Below are positions 1-8,744 of a stretch of DNA of 64,000 nt, piece after piece; the first letter of the stretch is position 1; the number at the start of each line of letters is the position of its first letter. A model generated the notes under the pieces. The model did not search any database, was not told the origin of the DNA, and worked only from the letters and a program-made list of their open reading frames with translations. Source of the stretch: Cytobacillus solani. Its GTDB lineage: Bacteria; Bacillota; Bacilli; Bacillales; Cytobacillaceae. The translations under genes were made by a program, and so were the position numbers. Location: NCBI RefSeq assembly GCF_001420595.1, contig NZ_LJIX01000006.1:552361-616360 (forward strand), in the 5' to 3' direction.

Positions 1-606
1 GGATTTATCATGCTAGGTATGCACTTAATTGGCGTTTTTGCCCGTCCCATTCTGCCAGGTATAGAGGTTGGAGATACAGTTATGCCGTTAATTGCCCTAA
101 AAGTATTGCCTCCATGGCTTGCTGGAGTTGTCTTGGCAGCTCCGATGGCAGCGATCATGTCAACGGTAGATTCTCTTCTGCTTCTTGTAAGCTCTGCAGT
201 TGTAAAAGATGTATATATTAACTACATAAGACCAAATGCAAGTGAAGGAACCATCAAAAAAATGAGCTTTAGTGTAACCACTGTGTTAGGAATCCTTGTT
301 TTCTTGATGGCAATTAGTCCGCCAGATTTACTTATATGGTTAAATTTATTTTCGTTTGGCGGTTTGGAGGCAGCCTTTATTTGGCCCGTTGTTCTTGGGC
401 TATATTGGCAAAAGGGAAATAAATTTGGGGCAATTACATCAATGCTGATTGGTACGGGTTCCTATATTATTATTCACCTTTATTGTCCAAATCCCTTCGG
501 TATGCATACGGTTACCCTTCCGATTGTTTTATCATTCATTGCATTTATTGCGGTTAGTTTAATAACTGGGAAAAAGGATACAAATCAAGTAAGCCTTTTA
601 TCCTGA
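1..606 (+). CDS. panF: Sodium/pantothenate symporter, C-terminal part
   Basis: The 5' end lies outside the window; the frame is already open at base 1 and about 200 residues remain of a family usually near 480. PanF belongs to the sodium:solute symporters and imports pantothenate with Na+ across the cytoplasmic membrane for coenzyme A synthesis. The segment APMAAIMSTVDSLLLLVSSA followed by KDVY is the typical SSF core helix signature, and four or five further hydrophobic segments follow, ending in a short charged tail. A strong terminator lies just after the stop. The family is clear; the pantothenate assignment rests on overall resemblance to PanF and is less certain than the SSF call. Confidence 0.85.
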   Translation, partial: GFIMLGMHLIGVFARPILPGIEVGDTVMPLIALKVLPPWLAGVVLAAPMAAIMSTVDSLLLLVSSAVVKDVYINYIRPNASEGTIKKMSFSVTTVLGILVFLMAISPPDLLIWLNLFSFGGLEAAFIWPVVLGLYWQKGNKFGAITSMLIGTGSYIIIHLYCPNPFGMHTVTLPIVLSFIAFIAVSLITGKKDTNQVSLLS

Positions 607-613
607 GAAAGAA

Positions 614-650
614 AGAGTGTGAAATCTATTGTGATTTTGCGCTCTTTTTT
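614..650 (+). terminator. Intrinsic terminator after panF
   Basis: A 13-bp hairpin with several G-U pairs (arms about 614-626 and 633-645) is followed by a run of T. It ends the panF transcript. Confidence 0.8.
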
Positions 651-739
651 AGTTCATTTTTGAAAATTGGGAGATTTGTAGAATCCTTTTTCTTTTGTTA
701 CACTCTTAACATAGTGATTGACATACTAGGGAGAATTAA

Positions 740-1894
740 ATGAAAAATTATATATATATACTATCTTTATTAATGCTGGCCGGCATGGCAGCTTGTTCAC
801 AGAAACTAGATACAACTATTAAAATAGAAAATATTGATATAAAAAAAGATAATCAACAATCAAGTGATAAAAAACTAGCAGTGTTGACAGAAGGAAAAGA
901 AAAGAAGGAAACAATATGGCTAAAGGAAAAAGCACTCTATCAATTTGAAGCAGTTGCAGACGAATTTGAATACACTGTCTTTATCTTTGCCGATGATGAG
1001 AAAAGCCGATTGAATGAGGCTCCTTCGGATAGTGCCAATAAAGGGGAACAATTATATACAGGTCATTATTCCATGTATTTGGCAGAAAAGGATTCAACGG
1101 TCGCGTATAAACAGGGAGTGTTGGAGCAAAAAGGAGAATTAACCTTTAGCTCATCTGCTGTCCAGGCTTATCCATTAATTTTAGGGGAAAATACGATTAT
1201 TGCAGTCATTGACTCTGAATCGCACCCCAAATTCTATTTTATAAATGATGGAGAAATAAAAGAAGTTCAACAAAATGAGAGCATACTGCCAATTGTTGGT
1301 ACCAAAGTGAAAGCAATCAATCAGAAGTTCATTCAAACCGCCCATTTAGTTGATGGGGAAGATTGGATATACACGACGTGGGGATTTGATAAAGAATCAA
1401 TGATTTTATTTAAGCATGATGAAACACTTGTGGAAGGTCAAGAAGGAGAGAAGTGGTACAAGCTATGGAGTGAAAAAAGTGAATACTTTTTTCCATTCTT
1501 AAATATAGAACTTACTAGTGAAGTACTTGAAAAAGCAAAGCAAGGAATTCCTTTAGGGAGTCCATATCCAATTGGAACGAGCATTTCAAATATAAAAAAA
1601 TCAGATCCACATTATTTTGATGAGGGAATAGATGTGGATGGGATTCCATACGTATTATATCCTGAAATCACCTATTATTTTGAAGAGGCTACAGGCATCG
1701 TTAACGCTGTATCCATTCCAGGGGAACGTCTGAAAACAACTTTGACGAATGTAAAAAAAATGTTTGGAACCCCAGATCAAGAGATGAAGAAGAATGAAGG
1801 AGAACTGGCTGTTTATCTAGCAGAAAATTACAGTATTGAAATTTTGACAGATAAAGATGGGAAAGTTGAACGGATGTATTTGCGAAAAAAATAG
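740..1894 (+). CDS. Putative lipoprotein, unknown function
   Basis: A 384-residue protein with a hydrophobic N-terminus and a lipobox-like MAAC with Cys19, so probably lipid-anchored on the outer face of the membrane. The mature part is hydrophilic and Lys/Glu-rich. The last 120 residues (from about IPLGSPYPIGTSISNIKK) hold a GxPYPIG motif and a later FGTPDQEM motif, loosely reminiscent of the DUF4309/YjgB-type domain, but I would not assign that family firmly. The start is supported by AGGGAGAA just upstream, and a possible promoter TTGTAG-N17-TACACT lies at 676-704. The gene stands alone between two hairpins. No function is proposed. Confidence 0.75.
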   Translation: MKNYIYILSLLMLAGMAACSQKLDTTIKIENIDIKKDNQQSSDKKLAVLTEGKEKKETIWLKEKALYQFEAVADEFEYTVFIFADDEKSRLNEAPSDSANKGEQLYTGHYSMYLAEKDSTVAYKQGVLEQKGELTFSSSAVQAYPLILGENTIIAVIDSESHPKFYFINDGEIKEVQQNESILPIVGTKVKAINQKFIQTAHLVDGEDWIYTTWGFDKESMILFKHDETLVEGQEGEKWYKLWSEKSEYFFPFLNIELTSEVLEKAKQGIPLGSPYPIGTSISNIKKSDPHYFDEGIDVDGIPYVLYPEITYYFEEATGIVNAVSIPGERLKTTLTNVKKMFGTPDQEMKKNEGELAVYLAENYSIEILTDKDGKVERMYLRKK

Positions 1895-1899
1895 AAGAT

Positions 1900-1920
1900 C
1901 ATGCGGAGATATTCCGCATG
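1900..1920. terminator. Convergent hairpin between lipoprotein gene and ampS
   Basis: A perfect 8-bp inverted repeat CATGCGGA/TCCGCATG lies between two convergent genes. There is no good T-run on the plus side; on the minus side a T-rich stretch follows after some bases. It may serve either gene. Confidence 0.45.
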
Positions 1921-1936
1921 ACCTTATGTGTGCCTA

Positions 1937-3169
1937 TTAAAATGCCCAATCCCCATTACGGAAAACAGGTTCAGAAGTGCTATCAGCTGTAATGCCATCG
2001 ATATCCATTTCTGCAGAGCCAATCATGAAGTCGACATGTGTTAAGCTCTCGTTTAACCCATGTTCTTTTAGTTCATCACTGGACATTTGCTTGCCGCCTT
2101 CTAAACAAAATGCATACGCACTGCCGATAGCAAGGTGGTTGGAAGCATTTTCGTCAAATAATGTGTTATAGAATAAAAGGTTGGATTGAGAGATTGGCGA
2201 GTTGAAAGGGACAAGCGCCACTTCTCCAAGATAATGTGAGCCTTCGTCTGTTTCGACAAGCTGTTTAAGGATTTCTTCGCCTTCTTCTGCTTTCACATCA
2301 ACAATGCGGCCATTTTCAAAAGTAAGGGTAAAATGATCAATAATATTGCCTCCGTAGCTTAGAGGCTTCGTGCTTGATACTGTTCCGTTTACACCTGTTC
2401 TTAAAGGAACGGTAAATACTTCCTCTGTCGGCATGTTTGCCATAAATTCATGGCCCTTTTCGTTGATGCTTCCGGCACCACACCATAGGTGCTTTTCAGG
2501 GAGCTCAATTGTTAAGTCTGTTCCTGGTGCTGTATAGTGAAGTTTCTTATAGCGTTTATTGTTTAAATAATTTACTTTTTCATGAAGGGTTTCATCATGA
2601 TTTTTCCATGCTTGAACTGGATTTTCAACATTTGTATGAGTTGCTTTAAAGATTGCATCCCACAGCAATTGAACTCTTTCCTCTGAAGGTGCATCAGGGA
2701 AGACTTTGTCAGCCCATGCAGGAGATGGAGCAGCGATAACTGTCCAGCTGACTTTGTCAGCCATCATCATTTTTCTGTATTTTGATAATGCTTTCCCTGC
2801 TGCTTTTTGGAAGTTCGCAATGCGTTCGGGATTAATTCCTTTAAACAAGTCTGGGCTTGCAGAAACGACTGACATGAATGCTGCTCCATTTTCAGCAAGT
2901 TCTTCAACTTCTTTCGCACGCCATTCTGGATATTCAGTGAAAGCCTCATCAGGTGCAAGCTCGTATTTCGTGCGGGAAACAGCATCATCGCTCCAGTTAA
3001 CAACTACATTATGCGCACCAGCTTCATACGCTTTTTTAACGATAAGACGGACGAACTCAGCTGCATCAAGTGTCGTGTTAACGACAAGTGTTTGCCCTTT
3101 TTGAACATTTACACCAACTTTTACTGCAAGCTCAGCATATTTTTCTAAGTTTTTTTGAAAGTCATTCAT
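1937..3169 (-). CDS. ampS: Aminopeptidase, M29 family (AmpS/PepS type)
   Basis: A 410-residue cytoplasmic metallo-aminopeptidase that removes N-terminal amino acids from peptides. The length is typical for M29 enzymes. C-terminal metal-site motifs are visible: GEVALVP (metal Glu), NHLAIGSAY (His) and THVDFMIGS (His-x-Asp), the cocatalytic two-metal arrangement of the family. The N-terminal half has the usual start NLEKYAELAVKVGVNVQKGQ. The ATG is preceded by a GGAGA-type ribosome site. It is a single gene transcribed toward the lipoprotein gene. Assignment is firm at family level; substrate preference is not visible. Confidence 0.93.
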   Translation of the reverse strand: MNDFQKNLEKYAELAVKVGVNVQKGQTLVVNTTLDAAEFVRLIVKKAYEAGAHNVVVNWSDDAVSRTKYELAPDEAFTEYPEWRAKEVEELAENGAAFMSVVSASPDLFKGINPERIANFQKAAGKALSKYRKMMMADKVSWTVIAAPSPAWADKVFPDAPSEERVQLLWDAIFKATHTNVENPVQAWKNHDETLHEKVNYLNNKRYKKLHYTAPGTDLTIELPEKHLWCGAGSINEKGHEFMANMPTEEVFTVPLRTGVNGTVSSTKPLSYGGNIIDHFTLTFENGRIVDVKAEEGEEILKQLVETDEGSHYLGEVALVPFNSPISQSNLLFYNTLFDENASNHLAIGSAYAFCLEGGKQMSSDELKEHGLNESLTHVDFMIGSAEMDIDGITADSTSEPVFRNGDWAF

Positions 3170-3334
3170 TATGTAATCTCCTTTTTCAGAATCTTCATTA
3201 ACATTGTAGCGTTTTTATTGTAAAAAAGAAACTTCGAATGATTTAAATGTTCCTGTTTTATACTATTTAGGTATGTTTATGAATTATTACGGTCAATTAT
3301 TAAATTTTATGGTCACTATATATCATGCTCGGTT

Positions 3335-3363
3335 AAAAAAAGGAATCCTTACACAGATTCCTT
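3335..3363 (-). terminator. Intrinsic terminator of the MFS gene
   Basis: On the minus strand an AAGGAATC/GATTCCTT stem is followed by a T-run. The hairpin overlaps the stop codon of the MFS gene at 3349. Confidence 0.75.
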
Positions 3364-4629
3364 TTTCACCTTTAAATTTTTAGGCTTTTCAGCAATCGCA
3401 AACATGACCCAATATAAGAAAGCACTTAAAACAGCAAGTGCAGCTAAGATGATGAATGTCCAGTCATAGCCAATCCACACGGTTAATGGGATAGAAATGG
3501 GTGCAATGGTTTTGCCAATCGTAAAACGAAGGCTTGCGGCTGCAAAATATTGTCCCCTCATATGATCTGGGGCAATCTTTGAAACAAAGCTTTGCTGAAT
3601 GCCTGCTGCCATTAATTCACCAAGAGTAAAGAGTACCATTGCAAAAATTAATCCCCAAATCCAATTGGTTTGGCCCATCATGAAGATGGCTACTGCGTAG
3701 GCTAAAGAAGATAAAATAAATACATTTCTCTCTCTATATTTCATCATCATTTTTGTAACGACTACTGTAAACAACGCAACTAAAAAGCCATTTTCAGAAA
3801 GCAGGATGCCAAAGGCCTGTTCCCCATGAACCTTAAATGACCAATCGCCAAATTGGATCAATGTCTGATTTTGAACGTATTCCTTCATATAGACTGGGAG
3901 CAGCAGATCAAGCTGCATAAATGTCTGGGCTGCTAAAACACCAGCTATGATGAAAAGCAGAAACGTTTTATCCCGAAAGATAATGCCGTAATCCTTCATT
4001 TGATCGATTAAAACAGTGTACCATTTCTTATTTTCTTGGGAGATTCCAGTGTGTTCCGGTACTGTTTCCCTTGTCATTTTGGCAAGGAGGCCTGAAAGCA
4101 CCATACAGATAATCCCTGCGGCAAGGAGCAGCTGATAGCGATAATCTGTATAAAAAATTGCTCCCAAAATCGGACCAACGACAACTGCTATATTAATAGA
4201 TGTATAGAATATTGCGAATACATGGCTGCGTTCCTTTTCCTCAACAACATCAGCTACCATTGCTTGGCTCGCTGGCCAATAGAATGAGCTGAAGACACCG
4301 ACAAGTGCAAAGCAGATAAACCCAATCCATGGGGAGTTTAGCCATGGAGAACTAGCTAGGGCAAAAACAAGATAGCATATCCCCTGCCCGAAAGATGATA
4401 GAACCATCATCGTTTTACGCCCAAAGCGATCAGCGAAATAACCGCCCATTAAGTTAGCTAGTACTGAAAATACTTGTGAAAAAATAAGCATCAAGCCAGC
4501 TTTGTCTTTTCCAAATTCACCTGCAAAATAAATGGTTAAAAACGGAAAGAACATCCAAAAGGCAATATTTAAAGCGGCTTCCCCAAATAATCGAACCTTT
4601 AAATTTGAATCCCAATCTCTAATTCTCAT
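3349..4629 (-). CDS. MFS transporter (drug/metabolite exporter type)
   Basis: A 426-residue membrane protein with about 12 hydrophobic segments. The loop after the second segment carries the MFS motif A-like sequence GGYFADRFGRKTMM, and a second half with MMMKYRERNVFILSS mirrors it. The length and the motif place it in the multidrug-resistance-like branch of the major facilitator superfamily, using the proton gradient. The substrate is unknown. It has its own terminator and is separated from its neighbours by more than 100 bases, so it is probably monocistronic. The ATG lies behind a modest GAGGAAA-type ribosome site. Confidence 0.85.
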   Translation of the reverse strand: MRIRDWDSNLKVRLFGEAALNIAFWMFFPFLTIYFAGEFGKDKAGLMLIFSQVFSVLANLMGGYFADRFGRKTMMVLSSFGQGICYLVFALASSPWLNSPWIGFICFALVGVFSSFYWPASQAMVADVVEEKERSHVFAIFYTSINIAVVVGPILGAIFYTDYRYQLLLAAGIICMVLSGLLAKMTRETVPEHTGISQENKKWYTVLIDQMKDYGIIFRDKTFLLFIIAGVLAAQTFMQLDLLLPVYMKEYVQNQTLIQFGDWSFKVHGEQAFGILLSENGFLVALFTVVVTKMMMKYRERNVFILSSLAYAVAIFMMGQTNWIWGLIFAMVLFTLGELMAAGIQQSFVSKIAPDHMRGQYFAAASLRFTIGKTIAPISIPLTVWIGYDWTFIILAALAVLSAFLYWVMFAIAEKPKNLKVKKESV

Positions 4630-4746
4630 GCTGTTTCCTCAATTTCCATTTTAGAATAACGCTATCATACTACCAATTTTGAGGAAAAAACAAGAAATAT
4701 TTGAAAAAAGCGAGGAATCAAAACATTCAATTTGGGTGAAAGTTAA

Positions 4747-6081
4747 TTAGTACACAAAGAACATAAGTACAGTAGTTAAGATCCCAACCCAAATACTTAA
4801 TAAAATACAGTAACCCATAATATGACGAATATGAAGGCCAACTACTGCCAAAATTGGCAAAGCCCAGAAAGGTTGAATTAAATTTGTCCAAGCATCCCCC
4901 CACCCAACAGCCATGGCAGTAATCGCGGGATCGACACCAAGCTGGATGCCTGCTGGAACCTGAAGCGGTCCTTGAAGCGCCCATTGACCCCCGCCAGAAG
5001 GAGCTAGAATGTTAACCAGACCTGCTGTCCAATAAGTAAAGATATCAAATGTATCTTTACTCGCAACAGAAGCCATTCCATTAATAATGGACTCTGCCAG
5101 TCCTGAACTGCCAAGTACAGCGATAATCCCTGCATAAAAAGGAAATTGAAGGATAATAGGGGATATCGCTGTGCCTGCCTCTTTAAACGCTTTTGCATAT
5201 TGTCCGAGTGATTTATGAAGGATAAGTCCAAGTGATAAAAAGAGAATATTGATGATATTTAAATCGAGGTCTCTGCCATTAATAAATTCATAAACAACAT
5301 AAACCATTCCAATTAATCCGGTTATAATGCCTAAAAATGAAGTATTTTCTAATCGTTCTGCAGGAGTGTATTCTCCTTCATTGAGATTCTCAGTTTCTGC
5401 TTTTTTTGACTGAGAAGAATAGGAAATGATGCCTTTTTTAGGAGCCATAAGAACAATGAAAATAGGAAGTGTAATTAATAGTGCGAGGAAAATAATAATT
5501 GTGCCGGGATGAAAGATGGTTTCGGAAGTTGGAATGACTCCCATAACATCATTTTCTAGGAAGTGCCCTTTTGTTGCCACAGTCAACCCAATGGAACTAG
5601 ATAAGCCTGCAGTATAAAGGGCAGTTGGTGTGTAGGCAGCTGCAACTAAAAGGGGGAAGTGTGCTTTATTATTTCTCTTGCCTAATTCGCGGGCAATTAT
5701 GGCGCCAACAACAACAGCAAGTCCCCAGTTAATATAATAAGCACCAGCAGATACGAGAAAAGTCATGACATATGCTTGATTGGCCGTTTTTGCCTTAGAT
5801 GCTAGAAACGATAGCATTTTTTCAACGATAGGCACAGAAGCGAGAGCCATTCCAGTCATTAATAATAGAACCATTTGCATGGTAAAAGATAGGTAAACCC
5901 AGAACCCATCACCAAATGATTTGAAAAGCTCGACAGGTTCAGATGGCTTCATAAAGAAACCAAGGACAAAAACAAGAAGGGTCATTAAAACAGCAATGAC
6001 AAACGCATCAGGAAGATATCTTTCAGCGACCTTTGAAAAGCGGTCTGCAATTCTGTTTAACATTTTTTCACTCTCCTTCAT
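4747..6081 (-). CDS. atoE: Short-chain fatty acid transporter, AtoE family
   Basis: A 444-residue polytopic membrane protein. The start MKESEKMLNRIADRFSKVAE and the segment RYLPDAFVIAVLMTLLVFVL are characteristic of the AtoE/short-chain fatty acid permease family, as is the later block with APSGGGQWALQGP. It probably imports short-chain fatty acids such as acetoacetate or butyrate. No acetoacetate-utilisation genes lie beside it, so the physiological substrate is inferred from family only. It is divergent from topB. I see no clear hairpin after the stop. The start is backed by GGAGAG upstream. Confidence 0.88.
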   Translation of the reverse strand: MKESEKMLNRIADRFSKVAERYLPDAFVIAVLMTLLVFVLGFFMKPSEPVELFKSFGDGFWVYLSFTMQMVLLLMTGMALASVPIVEKMLSFLASKAKTANQAYVMTFLVSAGAYYINWGLAVVVGAIIARELGKRNNKAHFPLLVAAAYTPTALYTAGLSSSIGLTVATKGHFLENDVMGVIPTSETIFHPGTIIIFLALLITLPIFIVLMAPKKGIISYSSQSKKAETENLNEGEYTPAERLENTSFLGIITGLIGMVYVVYEFINGRDLDLNIINILFLSLGLILHKSLGQYAKAFKEAGTAISPIILQFPFYAGIIAVLGSSGLAESIINGMASVASKDTFDIFTYWTAGLVNILAPSGGGQWALQGPLQVPAGIQLGVDPAITAMAVGWGDAWTNLIQPFWALPILAVVGLHIRHIMGYCILLSIWVGILTTVLMFFVY

Positions 6082-6289
6082 TAGAATTAGTACATGCTAT
6101 GAAAGGAGACGGGCTGTTTATGACAAAAAAAGAAAAAGAGCGAATACAGATCATTTAGTAGCTTAACTTCAATATGATAGAAATTCCTCACTACCTCCTT
6201 CAAAGAAACGTATAAATTCAGAATTACTGAATCCATCAAAGACGTATGCTATATTTAACTTACGGAAAATTTGAAAGGATGTTTTAAAT

Positions 6290-8479
6290 ATGGCAAAAAG
6301 TGTTGTAATTGCTGAAAAGCCTTCAGTTGCACGTGACATTGCACGTGTGCTGAATTGTAATAAAAAAGGAAATGGGTATCTTGAAGGTGATAAATATATC
6401 GTTACGTGGGCACTTGGTCATCTAGTCACATTAGCGGACCCAGAGAGCTACGATGTGAAATATAAAACATGGAATTTAGAAGATCTGCCTATGCTGCCTG
6501 AGCGTTTGAAATTGACGGTTATAAAACAGACTGGAAAACAGTTTCAAGCGGTTAAAAGTCAGTTGATTAGAAAGGATGTCAATGAAATCATCGTGGCTAC
6601 AGATGCAGGGAGAGAGGGGGAATTAGTCGCTCGTTGGATTATTGATAAAGTAAAAGTAAATAAACCGATGAAGCGTCTATGGATCTCCTCTGTAACGGAT
6701 AAAGCGATTAAGGCAGGCTTTGCTAACCTAAAACCAGGTAAAGCGTATGACAATTTATATGCTTCGGCTGTTGCACGTTCAGAGGCTGACTGGTATATCG
6801 GTTTGAATGCAACACGTGCACTCACAACTAGGTTCAATGCCCAGCTAAATTGCGGCCGTGTACAAACACCGACTGTTGCGATCATTGCTGCACGTGAGGA
6901 TGAAATAAGAAACTTTAAGGCAAAAACCTATTTTGGCATTGAAGCGCAAACAACAAATCATTTAAAGCTGACTTGGCAGGATGCAAAAGGGAACAGCCGC
7001 AGCTTTGATAAAGAGAAAATCGATGGAATTGTAAAGAAACTAGGCAAGCAAAATGCCATTGTGACAGAAATGGAGAAAAAGCCGAAGAAATCTTATGCTC
7101 CAGCTCTTTACGACCTAACGGAACTACAGCGTGATGCAAATAAAATCTTTGGCTACTCGGCAAAGGAAACGTTAAATATTATGCAAAAGCTTTATGAGCA
7201 GCATAAAGTTTTAACTTATCCTCGTACGGATTCACGATATATTTCTTCAGACATCGTCGGAACGCTTTCTGAACGCCTGAAAGCATGTGGAATCGGAGAA
7301 TATCGTTCATTGGTGAATAAAATTTTAAATAAACCGATAAAAGTTTCAAAATCATTTGTTGATGATAGCAAAGTATCTGATCACCATGCCATCATTCCAA
7401 CAGAAAGCTATGTCAACTTCTCTGCCTTTACAGATAAAGAACGCAAAATTTATGAATTAGTTGTTAAACGATTTTTAGCTGTATTATTCCCAGCCTATGA
7501 GTATGAGCAATTAACCCTCCGTGCGAAAATCGGTGAGGAGTACTTCGCGGCTAGAGGAAAAACAATTTTATCGCTTGGCTGGAAGGAAGTCTATGAAAAT
7601 CGCTTTGAAGATGATGAGGCAGCAGATGATTTAAAAGAACAGATTTTGCCCCGCATTGAAAAAGGCGATACATTAAATGTAAAGTTAATCGCACAAACTT
7701 CTGGTCAAACAAAGCCACCTGCACGTTTTAATGAGGCAACATTACTTTCGGCAATGGAAAATCCAACAAAGTATATGGAAACAGGAGATAAAAAATTAGC
7801 AGAAATGCTGAAATCTACTGGAGGATTAGGTACAGTTGCTACCCGTGCTGACATTATTGATAAGCTATTCAATTCATTCCTAATTGAAAAGCGCGGCAAA
7901 GATATACACATCACTTCTAAAGGCCGCCAATTATTGGATTTAGTGCCTGAAGAGCTAAAATCGCCTAGCTTAACAGCAGAGTGGGAGCAAAAGCTGGAAG
8001 CGATTGCCGCGGGCAAGCTGAAAAAAGAAGTGTTTATTGGCGAGATGAAAAGATATACGAAAGAAATTGTATCTGAAATCAAAGCAAGCAATAAAAAATA
8101 CAAGCATGATAACATTTCCACAAAGAGTTGTCCGGACTGCGGAAAACCAATGCTTGAAGTAAATGGTAAAAAAGGCAAGATGCTTGTGTGCCAGGATCGA
8201 GAATGCGGACATCGAAAAAATGTTGCACGTGTCACAAACGCACGCTGCCCACAATGTAAGAAGAAGCTAGAGCTCCGAGGAGAAGGAGAAGGGCAAATTT
8301 TCGCATGTAAGTGTGGCTATCGTGAAAAACTATCGGCTTTTGAGACACGCCGTAAAAAAGAATCTAAGGGGAAAGTAGATAAACGTACTGTACAAAAGTA
8401 TTTAAAGGAACAAAATAAACAAGAGGAACCGATTAATAATGCATTAGCAGAGGCGTTAAAGGGATTAAAATTTGATTAA
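6290..8479 (+). CDS. topB: DNA topoisomerase III
   Basis: A 729-residue type IA topoisomerase that relaxes and decatenates DNA through a covalent 5'-phosphotyrosine. Visible parts are the Toprim domain (residues 1-140, with EKPSVARDIARVL and TDAGREGE), the active-site region LTYPRTDSRYI with its catalytic Tyr near residue 310, and two C-terminal zinc-ribbon-like elements (SCPDCGKPM then CQDRECGH, and CPQCKKK then CKCGY). The length closely matches the Bacillus protein. An ATTCAG-N5-CTGAAT inverted repeat lies upstream at 6215-6231, function unknown. The ATG follows GAAAGGATG. A terminator follows. Confidence 0.97.
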   Translation: MAKSVVIAEKPSVARDIARVLNCNKKGNGYLEGDKYIVTWALGHLVTLADPESYDVKYKTWNLEDLPMLPERLKLTVIKQTGKQFQAVKSQLIRKDVNEIIVATDAGREGELVARWIIDKVKVNKPMKRLWISSVTDKAIKAGFANLKPGKAYDNLYASAVARSEADWYIGLNATRALTTRFNAQLNCGRVQTPTVAIIAAREDEIRNFKAKTYFGIEAQTTNHLKLTWQDAKGNSRSFDKEKIDGIVKKLGKQNAIVTEMEKKPKKSYAPALYDLTELQRDANKIFGYSAKETLNIMQKLYEQHKVLTYPRTDSRYISSDIVGTLSERLKACGIGEYRSLVNKILNKPIKVSKSFVDDSKVSDHHAIIPTESYVNFSAFTDKERKIYELVVKRFLAVLFPAYEYEQLTLRAKIGEEYFAARGKTILSLGWKEVYENRFEDDEAADDLKEQILPRIEKGDTLNVKLIAQTSGQTKPPARFNEATLLSAMENPTKYMETGDKKLAEMLKSTGGLGTVATRADIIDKLFNSFLIEKRGKDIHITSKGRQLLDLVPEELKSPSLTAEWEQKLEAIAAGKLKKEVFIGEMKRYTKEIVSEIKASNKKYKHDNISTKSCPDCGKPMLEVNGKKGKMLVCQDRECGHRKNVARVTNARCPQCKKKLELRGEGEGQIFACKCGYREKLSAFETRRKKESKGKVDKRTVQKYLKEQNKQEEPINNALAEALKGLKFD

Positions 8480-8483
8480 AAAA

Positions 8484-8508
8484 GAGGGGAGGACCTCTCT
8501 TTTTTTAT
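8484..8508 (+). terminator. Intrinsic terminator after topB
   Basis: A short G/C-rich hairpin (AGAGG paired with CCTCT) is followed by seven T residues directly after the topB stop. Confidence 0.75.
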
Positions 8509-8570
8509 TTCAGCACTTTACTCTACTACCAATCTAATAATCTAACTTGTTAAAATTTTACAATTATTCA

Positions 8571-8600
8571 TTGACAATTCATAAATTCTAAACGTAAAAT
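8571..8600 (+). promoter_or_regulatory. Predicted sigma-A promoter of hutH
   Basis: TTGACA at 8571-8576, 18 bases, then TAAAAT at 8595-8600. This would give a leader of about 140 nt before hutH that contains the hairpin at 8670-8711. Confidence 0.65.
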
Positions 8601-8669
8601 TAATTATATTCGGAAAATTTTCGATTGGAATGATTGCTATGTCTTGTCAATTAATAGCTCGTTCATACA

Positions 8670-8711
8670 AAAAGGCTGTATTTCAAACGCTTGTTTGAAG
8701 TACAGCCTTTT
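8670..8711 (+). promoter_or_regulatory. Leader terminator/attenuator hairpin before hutH
   Basis: A 19-bp stem (8670-8688 paired with 8693-8711, one G-U pair, 4-base loop) ends in TTTTCTTT. It lies 33 bases ahead of the hutH start and downstream of the predicted promoter, so it can stop transcription before the gene. In B. subtilis the histidine operon is controlled at such a leader terminator by the antiterminator HutP. No hutP is in this window, so HutP control is an inference. Confidence 0.65.
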
Positions 8712-8744
8712 CTTTATCTCACTAATGTATTGAGGAGGAAGGAA

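Noticed and set aside
2706-3104. 132-aa plus-strand frame
   Set aside because: It lies wholly antisense inside ampS, which has clear family motifs.
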